In this document: positions 7,950-17,445 of the stretch, piece after piece
Layout: the number at the start of each line of letters is the position of its first letter
How positions within the stretch are numbered: position 1 is the first letter of the stretch
Assembly (NCBI GenBank): GCA_021787845.1
Contig: JAJYLH010000021.1
Coordinates: 1-64,000 of the forward strand
DNA from: Myxococcales bacterium
Lineage (GTDB): Bacteria > Myxococcota > Myxococcia > Myxococcales > JAJYLH01
DNA length: 64,000 nt
Direction of reading: 5' to 3'
The notes under the pieces: model-generated
Seen by the model: the letters and a program-made list of their open reading frames with translations, nothing else
What the model was told of the DNA's origin: nothing
Databases searched by the model: none
Position numbers and translations under genes: made by a program

Positions 7950-9464
7950 CTACTTCGCCAGGAAGGCGGACGAGAGCGCTCCCATGCTCCATTTCGTCGG
8001 CTGGCCGTCGACGAAATAGGTGTTCATGAGGTGCAGGAGCGGTGTCGGGAAGTAAAAGGTCGCCCAGGTCGTCGTGTCGGCGGGCATGCAGTCGGCCAGG
8101 AACGGATCCCACTTCGCGGGGTCGCACTCTTTCGGGTCGAAGAGGACGTTCGGGTCGACGATGACGCCGAGGACTTGAACGATCGCGCCGACCGACTTGC
8201 CTTGCGGCGGCAGGACCGAAAGGGCCTTCACGACCGGGTCGAGCTCGGCCGGAAGCGGCGTCGGAATCCGCGGCGCGAGCACGACCGCGTGCAGCCAGGC
8301 GCCGCCCGCCGGCACCTGCCAGACGTACGTCCCCGTGACGATGTCCCGGGTGAGGCTCCACTGGTCGAGCACCTTCGGCGCCGGGGTGACGGGACCGCTC
8401 CCGGGCACCACGTCGCCGCCGACGAGCTGCAGGAGCCCTCCCGAAGCCCTCGTGACCGTGAAGTCGATGGTGTAGCTCGTCCCCGCGGCGAGTTCGCTGC
8501 CCATCCGATGGTGGACGCCCTTCCCGTCGACCGCCTCGAGGAGAACCTGCGGTCCGTGCGGGGAGCTGGAGACGAAGGTCGCGCCGGCGCGGATTCCCGC
8601 GACGATGCCCTGGTAACCGAGAGCCTTGCCGCTGAGCTTGGCGAACGCCGCGTCCCCCGGCTTTTCGACGTAGGTCGTCGGCACCGCCGGCGGGACGATC
8701 ATGTGGCGGTCGCTCCCTCCGAGGAGCGCCGGGTGATAGCCGCGCGTCAGCATCCCGTACCAGAACCACAGCGCCTGCTCGTTCGCGCCGCCCCCCGAAT
8801 GCGCTACCGCTCCCTGGATGTAGTCGTTGTGGATGCCGGTCTCCTGCGCCTCCGCCTCGAAGTCGGCCTCGGTCGTCTCCCCGAAAAAGCCCATCCAGGG
8901 ACCGTTCCACACCTCGACGCCGTCGATGCCGTCCGTGCCCCACATCCAGCGGTTGTACTGGCAGGGGTGGTTGACCGAGAAGAGCGCCCCTTGCGCGTGG
9001 GTGGCGGCGATCGCCGCGAGGGTGTGGTCGTTCTTGCTCTGGCCGGCGGCGGGCACCTGGTCGACGAAGGCGCGGATGCCGATGGTGTTGGCGTGCCCGG
9101 TGTCGCCGTACTCCTCGCCGGGAATCACGATCAGGTGGTCGGAGTGGAAGGCCGGGTCCTGGAGAGCGGCAGCGGTGCGGTGGTCACTGACTTCGATGAA
9201 GTCGAGGCCGTCGCCGGTCCAGTCGGGGTGCGCTTTCACCCACACCGGCGCGCGCCAGGCGTCGGCGATCAAGAGCGCCTGGCCGAGGTCGTCGCCGCCC
9301 TGCCGCTTGGCGTCCTCCGAATAGTTGGTGTGGAAGTGGAGGTCGCCCCGGTACCAGCCGGTCGCCTGGGTGGCGGCGTTTCCCGGGTTCGGGGCGGGCG
9401 CCGGATCCGACCCGCAGCCCGTCGCGAACGCGAGAACGAGCGCGAAAGTGACCGCCCGCGACAT
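7950..9464 (-). CDS. PHP-domain (CehA/McbA-like) lipoprotein
   Basis: A 504-aa predicted lipoprotein starting at the ATG at 9464: MSRAVTFALVLAFATGCGSD has a lipobox with Cys17. Next comes a PHP-type metal-dependent hydrolase domain: the first motif is GDLHFHTNYSED, then EVSDHR, PGEEYG, SVNHP and a late GGSDRH. These are the expected metal ligands of CehA/McbA-like phosphoesterases. The C-terminal ~200 residues look like a beta-rich accessory domain. It should act outside the cytoplasm on an unknown phosphoester or related substrate. It converges with the TPR-zincin gene, with 30 bases between stops. Confidence 0.85.
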   Translation of the reverse strand: MSRAVTFALVLAFATGCGSDPAPAPNPGNAATQATGWYRGDLHFHTNYSEDAKRQGGDDLGQALLIADAWRAPVWVKAHPDWTGDGLDFIEVSDHRTAAALQDPAFHSDHLIVIPGEEYGDTGHANTIGIRAFVDQVPAAGQSKNDHTLAAIAATHAQGALFSVNHPCQYNRWMWGTDGIDGVEVWNGPWMGFFGETTEADFEAEAQETGIHNDYIQGAVAHSGGGANEQALWFWYGMLTRGYHPALLGGSDRHMIVPPAVPTTYVEKPGDAAFAKLSGKALGYQGIVAGIRAGATFVSSSPHGPQVLLEAVDGKGVHHRMGSELAAGTSYTIDFTVTRASGGLLQLVGGDVVPGSGPVTPAPKVLDQWSLTRDIVTGTYVWQVPAGGAWLHAVVLAPRIPTPLPAELDPVVKALSVLPPQGKSVGAIVQVLGVIVDPNVLFDPKECDPAKWDPFLADCMPADTTTWATFYFPTPLLHLMNTYFVDGQPTKWSMGALSSAFLAK

Positions 9465-9687
9465 GGTCGGCAGGATACTCCCGGAAACCGGCGCCGGCCC
9501 CAGGGCCGTCATCCGGCCGCGAGCCGGTCGGAGATGCGCCCCGCCGGGCTGCGCCTCGGTTGACACTCCTGCGGACGGCGGGGTATCTCCCGAGGCCGTT
9601 ATGTAAGCTGTTTTTTCTGGCGCAAGGGAAGGCCCTGCGAGGCGGTTGGCGACGAGCTCGCGGGCGATTGCGGGAAGAGGACCACCG

Positions 9688-10788
9688 ATGGCGAAAAGCC
9701 TCCTGCTGGCCGACGACAGCGTCACGTTTCATCGGGTGGTCGAGATCTGCCTCGGCCAGGAGGACGTGACGGTCGTTGCGACGAAGAGTGCCGACGAGGC
9801 GCTGGCGAAGGCGAGGGAAATCCGCCCGCAGGTGATCCTGGCGGACAGCGCGATGCCCGGCAAGAGCGGTTACGACCTCACCCAGGAGCTCAAACGGGAC
9901 CCGGGCCTCGCCCACATTCCGGTGCTCATCCTCGCCTCGCCCAGCGATGGGCCGGTGGACGAGAACCGGGTGCGTTCCTGTGGGGCTGAAGCAGTCCTGC
10001 CGAAACCGTTCCAGTCGCAAGCGCTGATCGACGAAGTGCGCAAGCTTCTCGTGGCCGCGAAGCCGGCCCCGGCGCCCGCTCCCCGCCCGCCGCCGGCCGC
10101 CGTCCGTCCGCCCGCACCCGCCGCTAGGCCCGGTCCGGCGCCCGGCCGGCCCGTTCCGGCGGGAGCCCCAGCGCCTGTCGGGACCGCCGCTGCTCCCCGT
10201 CCGATGCCCGCCGCCCGGCCGACCCCTGGGGCCCCCTCCGTTCCCCCGCCGGTGCGCCCGCGGCCAGCGGGTGTCGCGGGGAGCCCGCCGAACCGGCCGG
10301 GGACCCCGGGAGCGCCGCCGCAAGCCGCCCCGCGACCGCCGGCGACGAAGCCGCCGACTCCGACGCCCCCTCGCCCAGCAGGAACGGTGCCGCCTCCCGC
10401 TCGTCCGGCCGGTGCGGTGCCCGCACGTCCCGCCGGAGCTGCGCCTGCACGGCTGGCCCCAACGGCGCCGCCCCCTGCCCGTCCGGCCGTCCGGCCGGCG
10501 CCGCGCCCAGCGGGAACGGTGCCGCCCCCCGCGCGCCCGACCGGAGCGCCGCCGCCTCGGCCGGTCGCGACGATTCCGGCGCCGGTGCGACCGACGGCGG
10601 CCTCCCCGGCGCAGCGTCCGGCGGTCAGCCCGCAGAGTCAGGCCGCGCTCTTGCGCGCGGCGCTGAGCCAGGCGACCCGGGAGATGATCGAGAAGGTCGT
10701 GTGGGAAGTCGTCCCGGAGCTGGCGGAGACGATGATTCGGGAGCAGCTCGACCGCATGGCGAAGGAGCGCCAGCGCCGCGGGGAGTAG
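9688..10788 (+). CDS. Receiver with Pro/Ala linker and C-terminal helix
   Basis: A 366-aa three-part protein. The start at 9688 is chosen for AGAGG nine bases upstream. Residues 1-120 are a receiver (LLLADDS; phospho-Asp D53 in ILADSAMPG; LPKPF switch Lys). Residues ~125-310 are almost wholly Pro, Ala, Arg and Gly, a disordered linker. The last ~50 residues form a predicted amphipathic helix (MIEKVVWEVVPELAETMI). This layout is common in myxobacteria, where the EVVPELAE tail appears in several regulators. No DNA-binding domain is seen, so output is probably by protein contact. Confidence 0.88.
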   Translation: MAKSLLLADDSVTFHRVVEICLGQEDVTVVATKSADEALAKAREIRPQVILADSAMPGKSGYDLTQELKRDPGLAHIPVLILASPSDGPVDENRVRSCGAEAVLPKPFQSQALIDEVRKLLVAAKPAPAPAPRPPPAAVRPPAPAARPGPAPGRPVPAGAPAPVGTAAAPRPMPAARPTPGAPSVPPPVRPRPAGVAGSPPNRPGTPGAPPQAAPRPPATKPPTPTPPRPAGTVPPPARPAGAVPARPAGAAPARLAPTAPPPARPAVRPAPRPAGTVPPPARPTGAPPPRPVATIPAPVRPTAASPAQRPAVSPQSQAALLRAALSQATREMIEKVVWEVVPELAETMIREQLDRMAKERQRRGE

Positions 10789-10844
10789 CGCGGTTCCGGC
10801 CATGCCGGACCGCGACCGGCGGAGGCGAGCGCTGCTGGAGTTCG

Positions 10845-11130
10845 TCAGCCGTCGGGTCGTCTGGGCCATCGGGCCTGGCGAAGGCGACGTGGACCGAAAC
10901 CGGCGCGCGCGCCCGTCCGCGCGCCCGGATCGAGCTCCATCGACTTCCCCCGACCGCGTCGCTCGATGAGCACGCGGATCGCATCCTCGGTGTCGCGGCT
11001 GCGCCGGAGTCGCGCGGGTTCTCGCTTCGGGCCACGGGTGGTAGAGGACGACGACCCGAGGCCCGAAGACGTGGAGCTCGACTCGCACCTCGTATAGGCC
11101 GCCGGCCTTCCGAACCGTGTTATCTGCCGG
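10845..11130 (-). pseudogene. Possible frameshifted HPF/RaiA-like remnant
   Basis: The 408-base gap between the receiver gene and valS holds no intact gene. On the minus strand, one frame reads GGLYEVRVELHVFGPRVVV (from about 11100). The next frame then reads DTEDAIRVLIERRG (about 11000-10955). Together they recall the strand-strand-helix core of ribosome-associated HPF/RaiA-like proteins (YEVRVEL...VVV...ED...A...), with one frameshift between them and the N-terminus lost against valS. The likeness is by eye and could be chance. Confidence 0.3.
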
Positions 11131-11196
11131 CGCCCGTGTTCGTCCCCGACGACGCGGCCGACGGTTCGCAGCGATTTCCACGAGAGGTTGCTTGAG

Positions 11197-13875
11197 ATGC
11201 CCACCGACAGCGCTGCCGCCCACGAGCTCGCGAAGAGCTACGACCCGAAGGAGGTCGAGAGCCGCTGGACCGACTCCTGGGAGTCGCGCGGTTTCTTCCG
11301 GGCCGACGCGCGCTCGCACAAGCCGTCCTTCACCATCGTCCTGCCGCCGCCGAACATCACCGGCGCCCTCCACATGGGCCACGCGCTGACCGCGACCATC
11401 CAGGACATCATGGTCCGGCACAAGCGGATGAGCGGGTTCAACGCGCTGTGGCTGCCGGGCATCGACCACGCCGGCATCGCGACCCAGATGGTGGTCGAGC
11501 GCGAGCTGAAGAAGACGGAGAAGAAATCGCGCCACGACCTCGGGCGAGAGGCCTTCGTCGAGCGCGTGTGGAAGTGGAAGGAGAAGACCGGCAATCGCAT
11601 CCAGTTCCAACACCGCGCGCTGGGCGCCTCGCTCGACTGGAGCCGCGAGCGGTTCACGATGGACGCCGGTTCGAACCGGGCGGTGAACGAGGTCTTCGTC
11701 CGCCTCTACGAGGAGGGCCTGCTCTACCGCGCCGAGCGGCTCATCAACTGGTGCCCGAGCTGTCAGACAGCGCTCTCGGACCTCGAGGTCGACCACGAGG
11801 AGGGAGCGAAAGGGGAGCTGTGGAGCTTCGCCTACCCCTTGGCCGACGGCTCGGGCGAAATCGTGGTCGCCACCACCCGCCCGGAGACGATGCTGGGCGA
11901 CACCGCCGTCGCTGTCCATCCCGACGACGAGCGCTATCGGGCGCTCGTCGGGAAGAACGTGCGCCACCCGATCACCGGCCGCGAGTTCGCGATCATCGCC
12001 GATGCGATTCTGGTCGATCCCGAGTTCGGCACCGGGGCGGTGAAGGTGACGCCGGCGCACGATTTCAACGACTTCGCGGTCGGCCAGCGGCATTCGCTTC
12101 CGCTGATCGACGTGCTCGACCCGGACGGCAGGCTCAATGAGAACGGCGGCCCTTTCGCTGGGCTGGACCGCTTCGAAGCCCGGAAAGCGGTGAAGGCCCG
12201 CTTGGCCGAGCTGGGGCTCGACCGTGGCGCGCAGGAGCATGTGCTCGCGCTCGGACGCTGCCAGCGCTGCGCCACCGTGGTCGAGCCGTACCTGTCGAAG
12301 CAGTGGTACGTGAAGATCGAGCCGCTCGCGAAGAAGGCCATCGCCGCCGTCGAGGACGGGCGCACCCGGTTCGTTCCCGAGACGTGGACCAACACCTACT
12401 TCGCCTGGATGCGCAACATCCACGACTGGTGCATCTCCCGGCAGCTCTGGTGGGGGCACCAGATTCCGGCCTGGTACGTCGAGGGCGCTTCGGGCGAGAT
12501 CATCGTCGCCCGAACCGAGCAGGATGCCTACAGCAAGGCGCGCGCTCGCCACGGCGACGGCGTGAAGCTCGTCCGCGACGAGGACGTGCTCGACACCTGG
12601 TTCAGCTCGGGCCTGTGGCCCTTCTCGACCCTGGGCTGGCCGGAGAAGACCGACGACCTCGCGACGTTCTATCCGACGAGCGTCATGGAGACCGGTTTCG
12701 ACATCATCTTCTTCTGGGTCGCTCGGATGATGATGTTCGGGCTCCATTTCATGAAGGACGTGCCCTTCCGCACCGTGTACCTGCACGCGATGGTGCGCGA
12801 CGAAAAGGGCGAGAAGATGAGCAAGGTCAAGGGGAACGTCATCGACCCGCTGGACGTGACCGCGAAGTACGGGGCGGACGCGATGCGTTTCACCCTCGCC
12901 TCGATGGCCGCGCAGGGGCGCGACATCAAGCTCAGCTTGAAGCGCATCGAGGGCTACCGGGCCTTCGGCAACAAGCTGTGGAACGCCACCCGCTTCGCGC
13001 TGATGAACCTGGGCGACTACGACCACGCCGCCGCGCAGGCCGCGCCCCGGTCGGACGCGGACCGGTGGATTCTCGCGCGTACGCGCACGGCCGCGCTGGA
13101 GGTCGACCGGGCGCTCGAAGAGTACCGCTTCAGCGACTACGCCTCGGTCGTCTACCAGTTCGTCTGGGGCGACCTGTGCGACTGGTACATCGAGCTGTCC
13201 AAGACCGCTCTCTATGGGGAGGACCCCAAGGGGCGGGCGGCAGCGCAGTATGCCCTCGTCACCGCGCTCGACGCCGCGCTGCGGATGCTGCACCCGGCGA
13301 TGCCGTTCATCACCGAGGAGCTGTGGCAACGACTCCCGGCAGCGCTCAAGGCCGCCGAGAGCATCTGCATCGCGCCCTTCCCCATCGCCGCGGATTTTCC
13401 GGAGGACGAAGCGATCGAGCGCGAGTTCAAGCCTATCTTGAGCGCTATCCTGGCCCTGCGGGCCTTCCGGGGAGAGAGTGGGCTGCCGTTCGGCACACGG
13501 TTCACGGCGTCCGTGGTCGCGTCTGGCCCGACCGCCGAGGCGATTCGGAAGTACCGGGCGCTGGTGGAGAAGCTGACCAACACCGACGTGGTCTTCGGCT
13601 GGGAGGAGCCGGTTGCGCACGCGGTGTTGCCGGGCGAGGGGTTCGAGATCCGGGTCGCCCTGGAAGGGCTGGTGAACCTCGCCGAGGAGCGGCTGCGCAC
13701 CGAGAAGGACCTCGGGCGCATCGTCGCCGAGCTGGCCGGCATCGAGGCGCGTCTCGCCAACTCGAGCTTCGTCGCTCGCGCTCCCGCGGAAATCGTGGAG
13801 AAGGATCGGGCGCGCGCCGCCGAGCTCCACGCCCGCCGCGAACGGCTGGGGAGGCACCTGCAAAGCCTCGGCTGA
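11197..13875 (+). CDS. valS: Valyl-tRNA synthetase
   Basis: Charges tRNA-Val with valine and edits mischarged threonine; cytoplasmic class I synthetase of 892 aa, of normal length. The HIGH box is PPPNITGALHMGHAL (near residue 50) and the KMSKS box is GEKMSKVKGNVIDP. The CP1 editing domain is present (VVATTRPETMLGDTAVAV). The anticodon-binding region includes DWYIELSKTALYG, and the last ~65 residues form the coiled-coil tail typical of ValS. The ATG at 11197 has GAGAGG nine bases upstream; a TTG at 11188 is an in-frame alternative. It stands alone, with a 400-base gap before it. Confidence 0.98.
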   Translation: MPTDSAAAHELAKSYDPKEVESRWTDSWESRGFFRADARSHKPSFTIVLPPPNITGALHMGHALTATIQDIMVRHKRMSGFNALWLPGIDHAGIATQMVVERELKKTEKKSRHDLGREAFVERVWKWKEKTGNRIQFQHRALGASLDWSRERFTMDAGSNRAVNEVFVRLYEEGLLYRAERLINWCPSCQTALSDLEVDHEEGAKGELWSFAYPLADGSGEIVVATTRPETMLGDTAVAVHPDDERYRALVGKNVRHPITGREFAIIADAILVDPEFGTGAVKVTPAHDFNDFAVGQRHSLPLIDVLDPDGRLNENGGPFAGLDRFEARKAVKARLAELGLDRGAQEHVLALGRCQRCATVVEPYLSKQWYVKIEPLAKKAIAAVEDGRTRFVPETWTNTYFAWMRNIHDWCISRQLWWGHQIPAWYVEGASGEIIVARTEQDAYSKARARHGDGVKLVRDEDVLDTWFSSGLWPFSTLGWPEKTDDLATFYPTSVMETGFDIIFFWVARMMMFGLHFMKDVPFRTVYLHAMVRDEKGEKMSKVKGNVIDPLDVTAKYGADAMRFTLASMAAQGRDIKLSLKRIEGYRAFGNKLWNATRFALMNLGDYDHAAAQAAPRSDADRWILARTRTAALEVDRALEEYRFSDYASVVYQFVWGDLCDWYIELSKTALYGEDPKGRAAAQYALVTALDAALRMLHPAMPFITEELWQRLPAALKAAESICIAPFPIAADFPEDEAIEREFKPILSAILALRAFRGESGLPFGTRFTASVVASGPTAEAIRKYRALVEKLTNTDVVFGWEEPVAHAVLPGEGFEIRVALEGLVNLAEERLRTEKDLGRIVAELAGIEARLANSSFVARAPAEIVEKDRARAAELHARRERLGRHLQSLG

Positions 13876-13926
13876 CGGATTCGGTAGGCGGGAGCGAAGC
13901 CGCACACCTTGAGCGCTTCCGGGATG

Positions 13927-14502
13927 CTACTTGGGCGGCGCGCCCGCGGTCGTGCCGTTCTCCGCCTCGTGGTAGCCAGCAACGGTCTTGCCCGGCGTCG
14001 TGGCGTCCGCGCGGGCCTCAGCCGCGAGTTGCCGCATCCGGCGCCGCTTGCGTCGTTCAGCCGTCCGCATCTTGCGGGTGATCGCGAGCTGCATCTTCGC
14101 GTTCTCGCACTGCAGGATACTGACGTGCTGATGCCGGCGGCGCAGGTCCTGGCCTTCCATCACCCAGCCGGCGCTCGCCGCCAGGCGCGACTCGACCACG
14201 TCGAGCTCGTGCTCGAGCTGCGTCGCCTTCCGGATCGCCGGCGAGTCGATGGGGCGCATGGGCTGGGGCCGGTTCGACCAGCGCCCGAGCGCGAAGGCGC
14301 CCCCCAGGGCGAGCGCGGGCCAGGCCCGATGCGCCAGGCGGCGTCCGGCCGCGCGCCATCGCAGCTTCGCTCGGCTCGGGTCGCCCGCCCCGCCCATCCC
14401 ATCCTCAGGCGGCCGCTCGACTTCCAGACCGCGAGAGGAAAAGTTGGGCGACGAATCGCGCCGGGCAAGCGGGTGGTTCTTGCCACCGCGCAGATGAGAC
14501 AC
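13927..14502 (-). CDS. Hypothetical basic protein, possible membrane anchor
   Basis: A 191-aa, strongly basic protein starting at GTG 14502. A short hydrophobic stretch (AWPALALGGAFALGRW, residues ~60-76) may anchor it in the membrane. It is followed by a helical, Lys/Arg-rich segment (RKMRTAERRKRRRMRQ) that could form a coiled coil. No family is recognised. It begins seven bases after the stop of the gene at 14510-15178 and is probably co-transcribed with it. Confidence 0.6.
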   Translation of the reverse strand: MSHLRGGKNHPLARRDSSPNFSSRGLEVERPPEDGMGGAGDPSRAKLRWRAAGRRLAHRAWPALALGGAFALGRWSNRPQPMRPIDSPAIRKATQLEHELDVVESRLAASAGWVMEGQDLRRRHQHVSILQCENAKMQLAITRKMRTAERRKRRRMRQLAAEARADATTPGKTVAGYHEAENGTTAGAPPK

Positions 14503-14509
14503 GCGCTGG

Positions 14510-15178
14510 CTACTTACGCGGCAGTGCTTTCAAGAGGGCCTTCCCGTCCTTGATCACGATCTTGAAGTCGACGCTCCGGCACCCGTTCTTCTCGAGCAGC
14601 ACCGGCACCTGGCGGCGCAGCGACTTTCCGAGCCCCTCCACGGTCAGCCCCTCGGTCGGTTCTCCGGTGCGCTTACGAGCAGCGACGAGGCTCTCGTACA
14701 GCGCACGAACCTGGCCGTCGGAGACGCCAGCGGCCGGCTCCGGGGCCGCCGGTGGCGCGGTCGGCGTCGACGGCTCGTCGTTCAGCCGGCCCTTGAGCCG
14801 AAGCTTGAACTGGTCGGCGCGATAGGTGCCGTCCTCGCGCTCCTGGAGGCTGCGCACCCACATCCGGTCGTAGCTCTGGAATTTCGACTGGAGCTGGTCG
14901 AGTTGGAACCGGAGCGCGGTGCCTCTCAGGAGCCCTCCCGCCTTGAGCTTGCGCAGCCGCTCGGCGAGACGGTCGCGCCGGCGCACCGGCGAGCGCCGGT
15001 TCAAGCCGAGCAGGTACTGGTCGAAAGCGACTCGCAGGTCCACCAGCTCCTTCTCGATCAGCGCGAGCTCCTCGACCGGGTTGAGCAACTTGTTGCCCAG
15101 AGCGTCCTGCCGCCGCAGCGGCCGACCAGGTGCTGTCGGGTCGTCGAAGGCCACGGGCGAGAGTGTAGCAAGATCCAC
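14510..15178 (-). CDS. MXAN_5187 C-terminal-domain-like protein
   Basis: A 222-aa protein. The N-terminal half is helical with EELALIEKELVDLRVAFDQY and LGLNRRSPVRRRDRL, and a W..S.QEREDGTY segment follows. The C-terminal ~65 residues (RTGEPTEGLTVEGL ... CRSVDFKIVIKDGKALLKA) match what I recall of the domain named after Myxococcus MXAN_5187. That domain is almost confined to myxobacteria and relatives, so it supports the taxonomic placing. Related proteins often sit near or within signalling genes; the function is unknown. No signal peptide. Divergent from the dehydrogenase gene at 15249. Confidence 0.75.
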   Translation of the reverse strand: MDLATLSPVAFDDPTAPGRPLRRQDALGNKLLNPVEELALIEKELVDLRVAFDQYLLGLNRRSPVRRRDRLAERLRKLKAGGLLRGTALRFQLDQLQSKFQSYDRMWVRSLQEREDGTYRADQFKLRLKGRLNDEPSTPTAPPAAPEPAAGVSDGQVRALYESLVAARKRTGEPTEGLTVEGLGKSLRRQVPVLLEKNGCRSVDFKIVIKDGKALLKALPRK

Positions 15179-15248
15179 GCGAAGGCCCGCCTCGCCGGCT
15201 CCCCGAGAGGCTATGCTCCGGCCGCCCGCTCACCGAAGGGAGCCCACG

Positions 15249-16106
15249 ATGGACCTCACCGAAATCCGCCGCCTCGCCATCCTCGGCGCCGGCACCATGG
15301 GCCACGGCATCGCACAAATCGCGGCGCGGGCGGGCCTCGAGACGGTGCTCTTCGACGTCAGCGAGGAGGCGCTGGCGCGCGGGCTGGAGAAGGTCGCCGG
15401 AGGCTTGGCGAAAGCGGTGCAGAAGGGCAAGCTCGCTGCCGTGGAGCTTCCGGCGGCGCAGGCGCGGGTCCGGGCCGAGCGCGACCTCGCGTCGGCCGTG
15501 GCGAATGCCGAGCTGGTCGTCGAGTCCGCCCCGGAGAGCCTCGCACTGAAGAAGCAGATCTTCGCCGAAGTGAGCGCGCTCGTCCGCCCGGAGGCGATCC
15601 TCGCGACCAACACGAGCTCGCTCCCCGTCACCGAAATCGCGTCCGCCGCGACGCACCCGGAGCGCGTGGTCGGCCTGCACTTCTTCAACCCCCCGGCGGC
15701 GATGGCGCTCGTCGAAATCGTCCGCGGCGAGCGGACGTCGCCCGAGACCGTCGCCCTCGCGCGCGGCGTGGCGGAGCGGCTGGGCAAAGAGGTGGTGGTG
15801 GTGCGCGACTCGGCCGGCTTCGCGACGAGCCGCCTCGGCATCGCCCTCGCCCTGGAGGCGATGCGCATGTTCGAGGAGGGCGTCGCGGGCGCGGAGGAAA
15901 TCGATCGGGCGCTGGTCTTGGGCTACGGGCATCCGATGGGACCGCTCGCGCTGACCGACCATGTCGGGTTGGACGTGCGGCTCGCGGTCGCGGAGCACCT
16001 GGCTCACGAGCTGGGCGAGCGCTTTCGCCCTCCCCAGGTGCTGCGGCGCCTGGTGCGCGCGGGCAAGCTCGGCCGGAAGACGGGCGAGGGCTTTTACAAG
16101 TACTGA
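15249..16106 (+). CDS. hbd: 3-hydroxybutyryl-CoA dehydrogenase
   Basis: An NAD-dependent 3-hydroxyacyl-CoA dehydrogenase of 285 aa, the size of single-domain Hbd/PaaH-type enzymes. It oxidises 3-hydroxyacyl-CoA (probably short-chain) in fatty-acid or butyrate/PHB metabolism. The Rossmann motif is LAILGAGTMGHGIA at the N-terminus. The catalytic Ser/His/Glu region is present (ATNTSSLPVTEIA, then GLHFFNPPAAMALVEIV). The C-terminal dimerisation domain ends in GKLGRKTGEGFYKY, as usual. The ATG at 15249 has GGGAG eight bases upstream. It stands alone. Confidence 0.95.
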   Translation: MDLTEIRRLAILGAGTMGHGIAQIAARAGLETVLFDVSEEALARGLEKVAGGLAKAVQKGKLAAVELPAAQARVRAERDLASAVANAELVVESAPESLALKKQIFAEVSALVRPEAILATNTSSLPVTEIASAATHPERVVGLHFFNPPAAMALVEIVRGERTSPETVALARGVAERLGKEVVVVRDSAGFATSRLGIALALEAMRMFEEGVAGAEEIDRALVLGYGHPMGPLALTDHVGLDVRLAVAEHLAHELGERFRPPQVLRRLVRAGKLGRKTGEGFYKY

Positions 16107-16188
16107 CCCATCGGCGCACGTTATAGTCGGCCGAGTCTTCGGAGGCGTCCCTAGAAAGCTAGGCGTTCGGTCTTCTTTGGAGGTGTCG

Positions 16189-16758
16189 ATGGCGCGCAAG
16201 GTCGAGGCGAGCTCGGGTCCGAAAGCGCGCCGGACGAAGAACTCGGAATCGCGCCCGGTGAGCTCCTCCGGCACCGCTGCCCGACCTCGGGTGCGCCGCA
16301 AGGCACCAGAACCGCTCGAGCCGACCCCCAGCGCTGCCGAGGAGGCGCTCGCCCTGGAGGCGTTCAACCGCCGCTACTACGACGCCTTTCAATCGCTCTC
16401 GGGCGACGAGATGGCGAAGCTGTGGTGGCACGACGAGCAGGCGAGCTGCATCCACCCCGGGTGGGATATCCGGACCGGCTGGTCGAACGTGCGCGCGGCC
16501 TACGAGGACATCTTCGAGAGCACCAAGTCCATCCGCTTCGCCCTGGGCGATGTGCGGGTGCGCGTCCTGGGGGACCTCGCGTACGTCACCTGCGTCGAGA
16601 ACCTGCTGAGCGAAGAGGACGACTCGAGCGACTATCTGGGCGCGGTGCTGGCGACGAACGTCTACGAGCGCCGCCACGGCGAGTGGAAGATGATCCACCA
16701 CCACGCGAGCCCGGTGGCCACCGACGACGCCGACCTCCCCGAGGGCCCCCTGCACTAA
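16189..16758 (+). CDS. SnoaL/NTF2-like domain protein
   Basis: A 189-aa protein. The ATG follows GGAGG by six bases. The first ~55 residues are basic and disordered. The rest looks like an NTF2-like (SnoaL/DUF4440 type) cone-shaped domain: FNRRYYDAFQSLSGDEMAKLWWHDE, HPGWDIRTGWSNVRAAYEDIF, and a closing RRHGEWKMIHHHASP. Such domains bind or modify small ligands, but the partner cannot be deduced here. The Lys/Arg-rich N-terminal tail is an unusual addition. It converges with the msrB gene. Confidence 0.75.
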   Translation: MARKVEASSGPKARRTKNSESRPVSSSGTAARPRVRRKAPEPLEPTPSAAEEALALEAFNRRYYDAFQSLSGDEMAKLWWHDEQASCIHPGWDIRTGWSNVRAAYEDIFESTKSIRFALGDVRVRVLGDLAYVTCVENLLSEEDDSSDYLGAVLATNVYERRHGEWKMIHHHASPVATDDADLPEGPLH

Positions 16759-16802
16759 GTCGTATTCCGAAAGCGATATCGATCAGTGAAAGCGCTGCCG
16801 CT

Positions 16803-17357
16803 CTACTTTTTCGCCGCGCCTTCGAACAACGCCCGGTAGTCGCCGTAGCCCTCGGCCTCGAGCCGGTCGACGGGGACGAACCGGAGCGCGGCCGAGTTGA
16901 TGCAGAAGCGTCTTCCGGTCGGGGCGGGGCCGTCATCGAAAACGTGGCCGAGGTGCGAGTCGGCCCGGGCGCTGCGGACCTCGGTGCGGGCGCGCGCGAG
17001 CGTGAGGTCGGGCCGGGTCGTCAGGTGCGCCGCGTCGACCGGCCGGGTGAAGCTCGGCCAGCCAGTGCCCGAGTCGAACTTGTCGCGCGAGCTGAAGAGC
17101 GGCTCGCCGCTGACCACGTCGACGTAGAGCCCTTCGGCGTGGTGATCCCAGAACTCGTTGTGGAACGGCGGCTCGGTCGCCGAGCACTGCGTCACGTCGA
17201 ACTGCTCCTGCGTCAAGGTCCGCTCGAGCGTCGCCTCGTCCGGCTTCTTCGATGGCGCCATCCCGCCTCCCGCTGCGTCCAGATAGATTCCGGCGCCACA
17301 GACCGTCAGCCCGAGAAACGCCGCGATGAGCGGCGCGACGACGAAGAGCTTCGACAC
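16803..17357 (-). CDS. msrB: Membrane-anchored methionine sulfoxide reductase B
   Basis: Reduces the R-epimer of methionine sulfoxide in oxidised proteins. It is 184 aa from a GTG at 17357, chosen for GAGGAGG about eight bases upstream. Residues 1-25 are a hydrophobic anchor or signal ([16 protein letters not shown]), so it should work in the periplasm. The MsrB core is complete: [30 protein letters not shown], and the catalytic Cys in [12 protein letters not shown]. The two CxxC zinc motifs of many MsrBs are absent. It is followed on the same strand by no close gene. Confidence 0.93.
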   Translation of the reverse strand: MSKLFVVAPLIAAFLGLTVCGAGIYLDAAGGGMAPSKKPDEATLERTLTQEQFDVTQCSATEPPFHNEFWDHHAEGLYVDVVSGEPLFSSRDKFDSGTGWPSFTRPVDAAHLTTRPDLTLARARTEVRSARADSHLGHVFDDGPAPTGRRFCINSAALRFVPVDRLEAEGYGDYRALFEGAAKK

Positions 17358-17445
17358 TGAAGACCTCCTCGTCCAGACCGACTCTTGCCCTGCCGCGGTG
17401 TTACAGCGCGCTGCCCACCCGCAGGCCATCCTGCTGCGGTGTCCC

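Noticed and set aside
9184-13905. Very long open frame on the minus strand opposite valS
   Set aside because: It lies antisense to valS and other real genes, its product is Arg/Pro-rich, and such frames are expected in high-GC DNA.
16149-16162. Short palindrome CCTAGAAAGCTAGG before the SnoaL-like gene
   Set aside because: Only a five-base stem and a four-base loop; expected by chance and not tied to any known operator.
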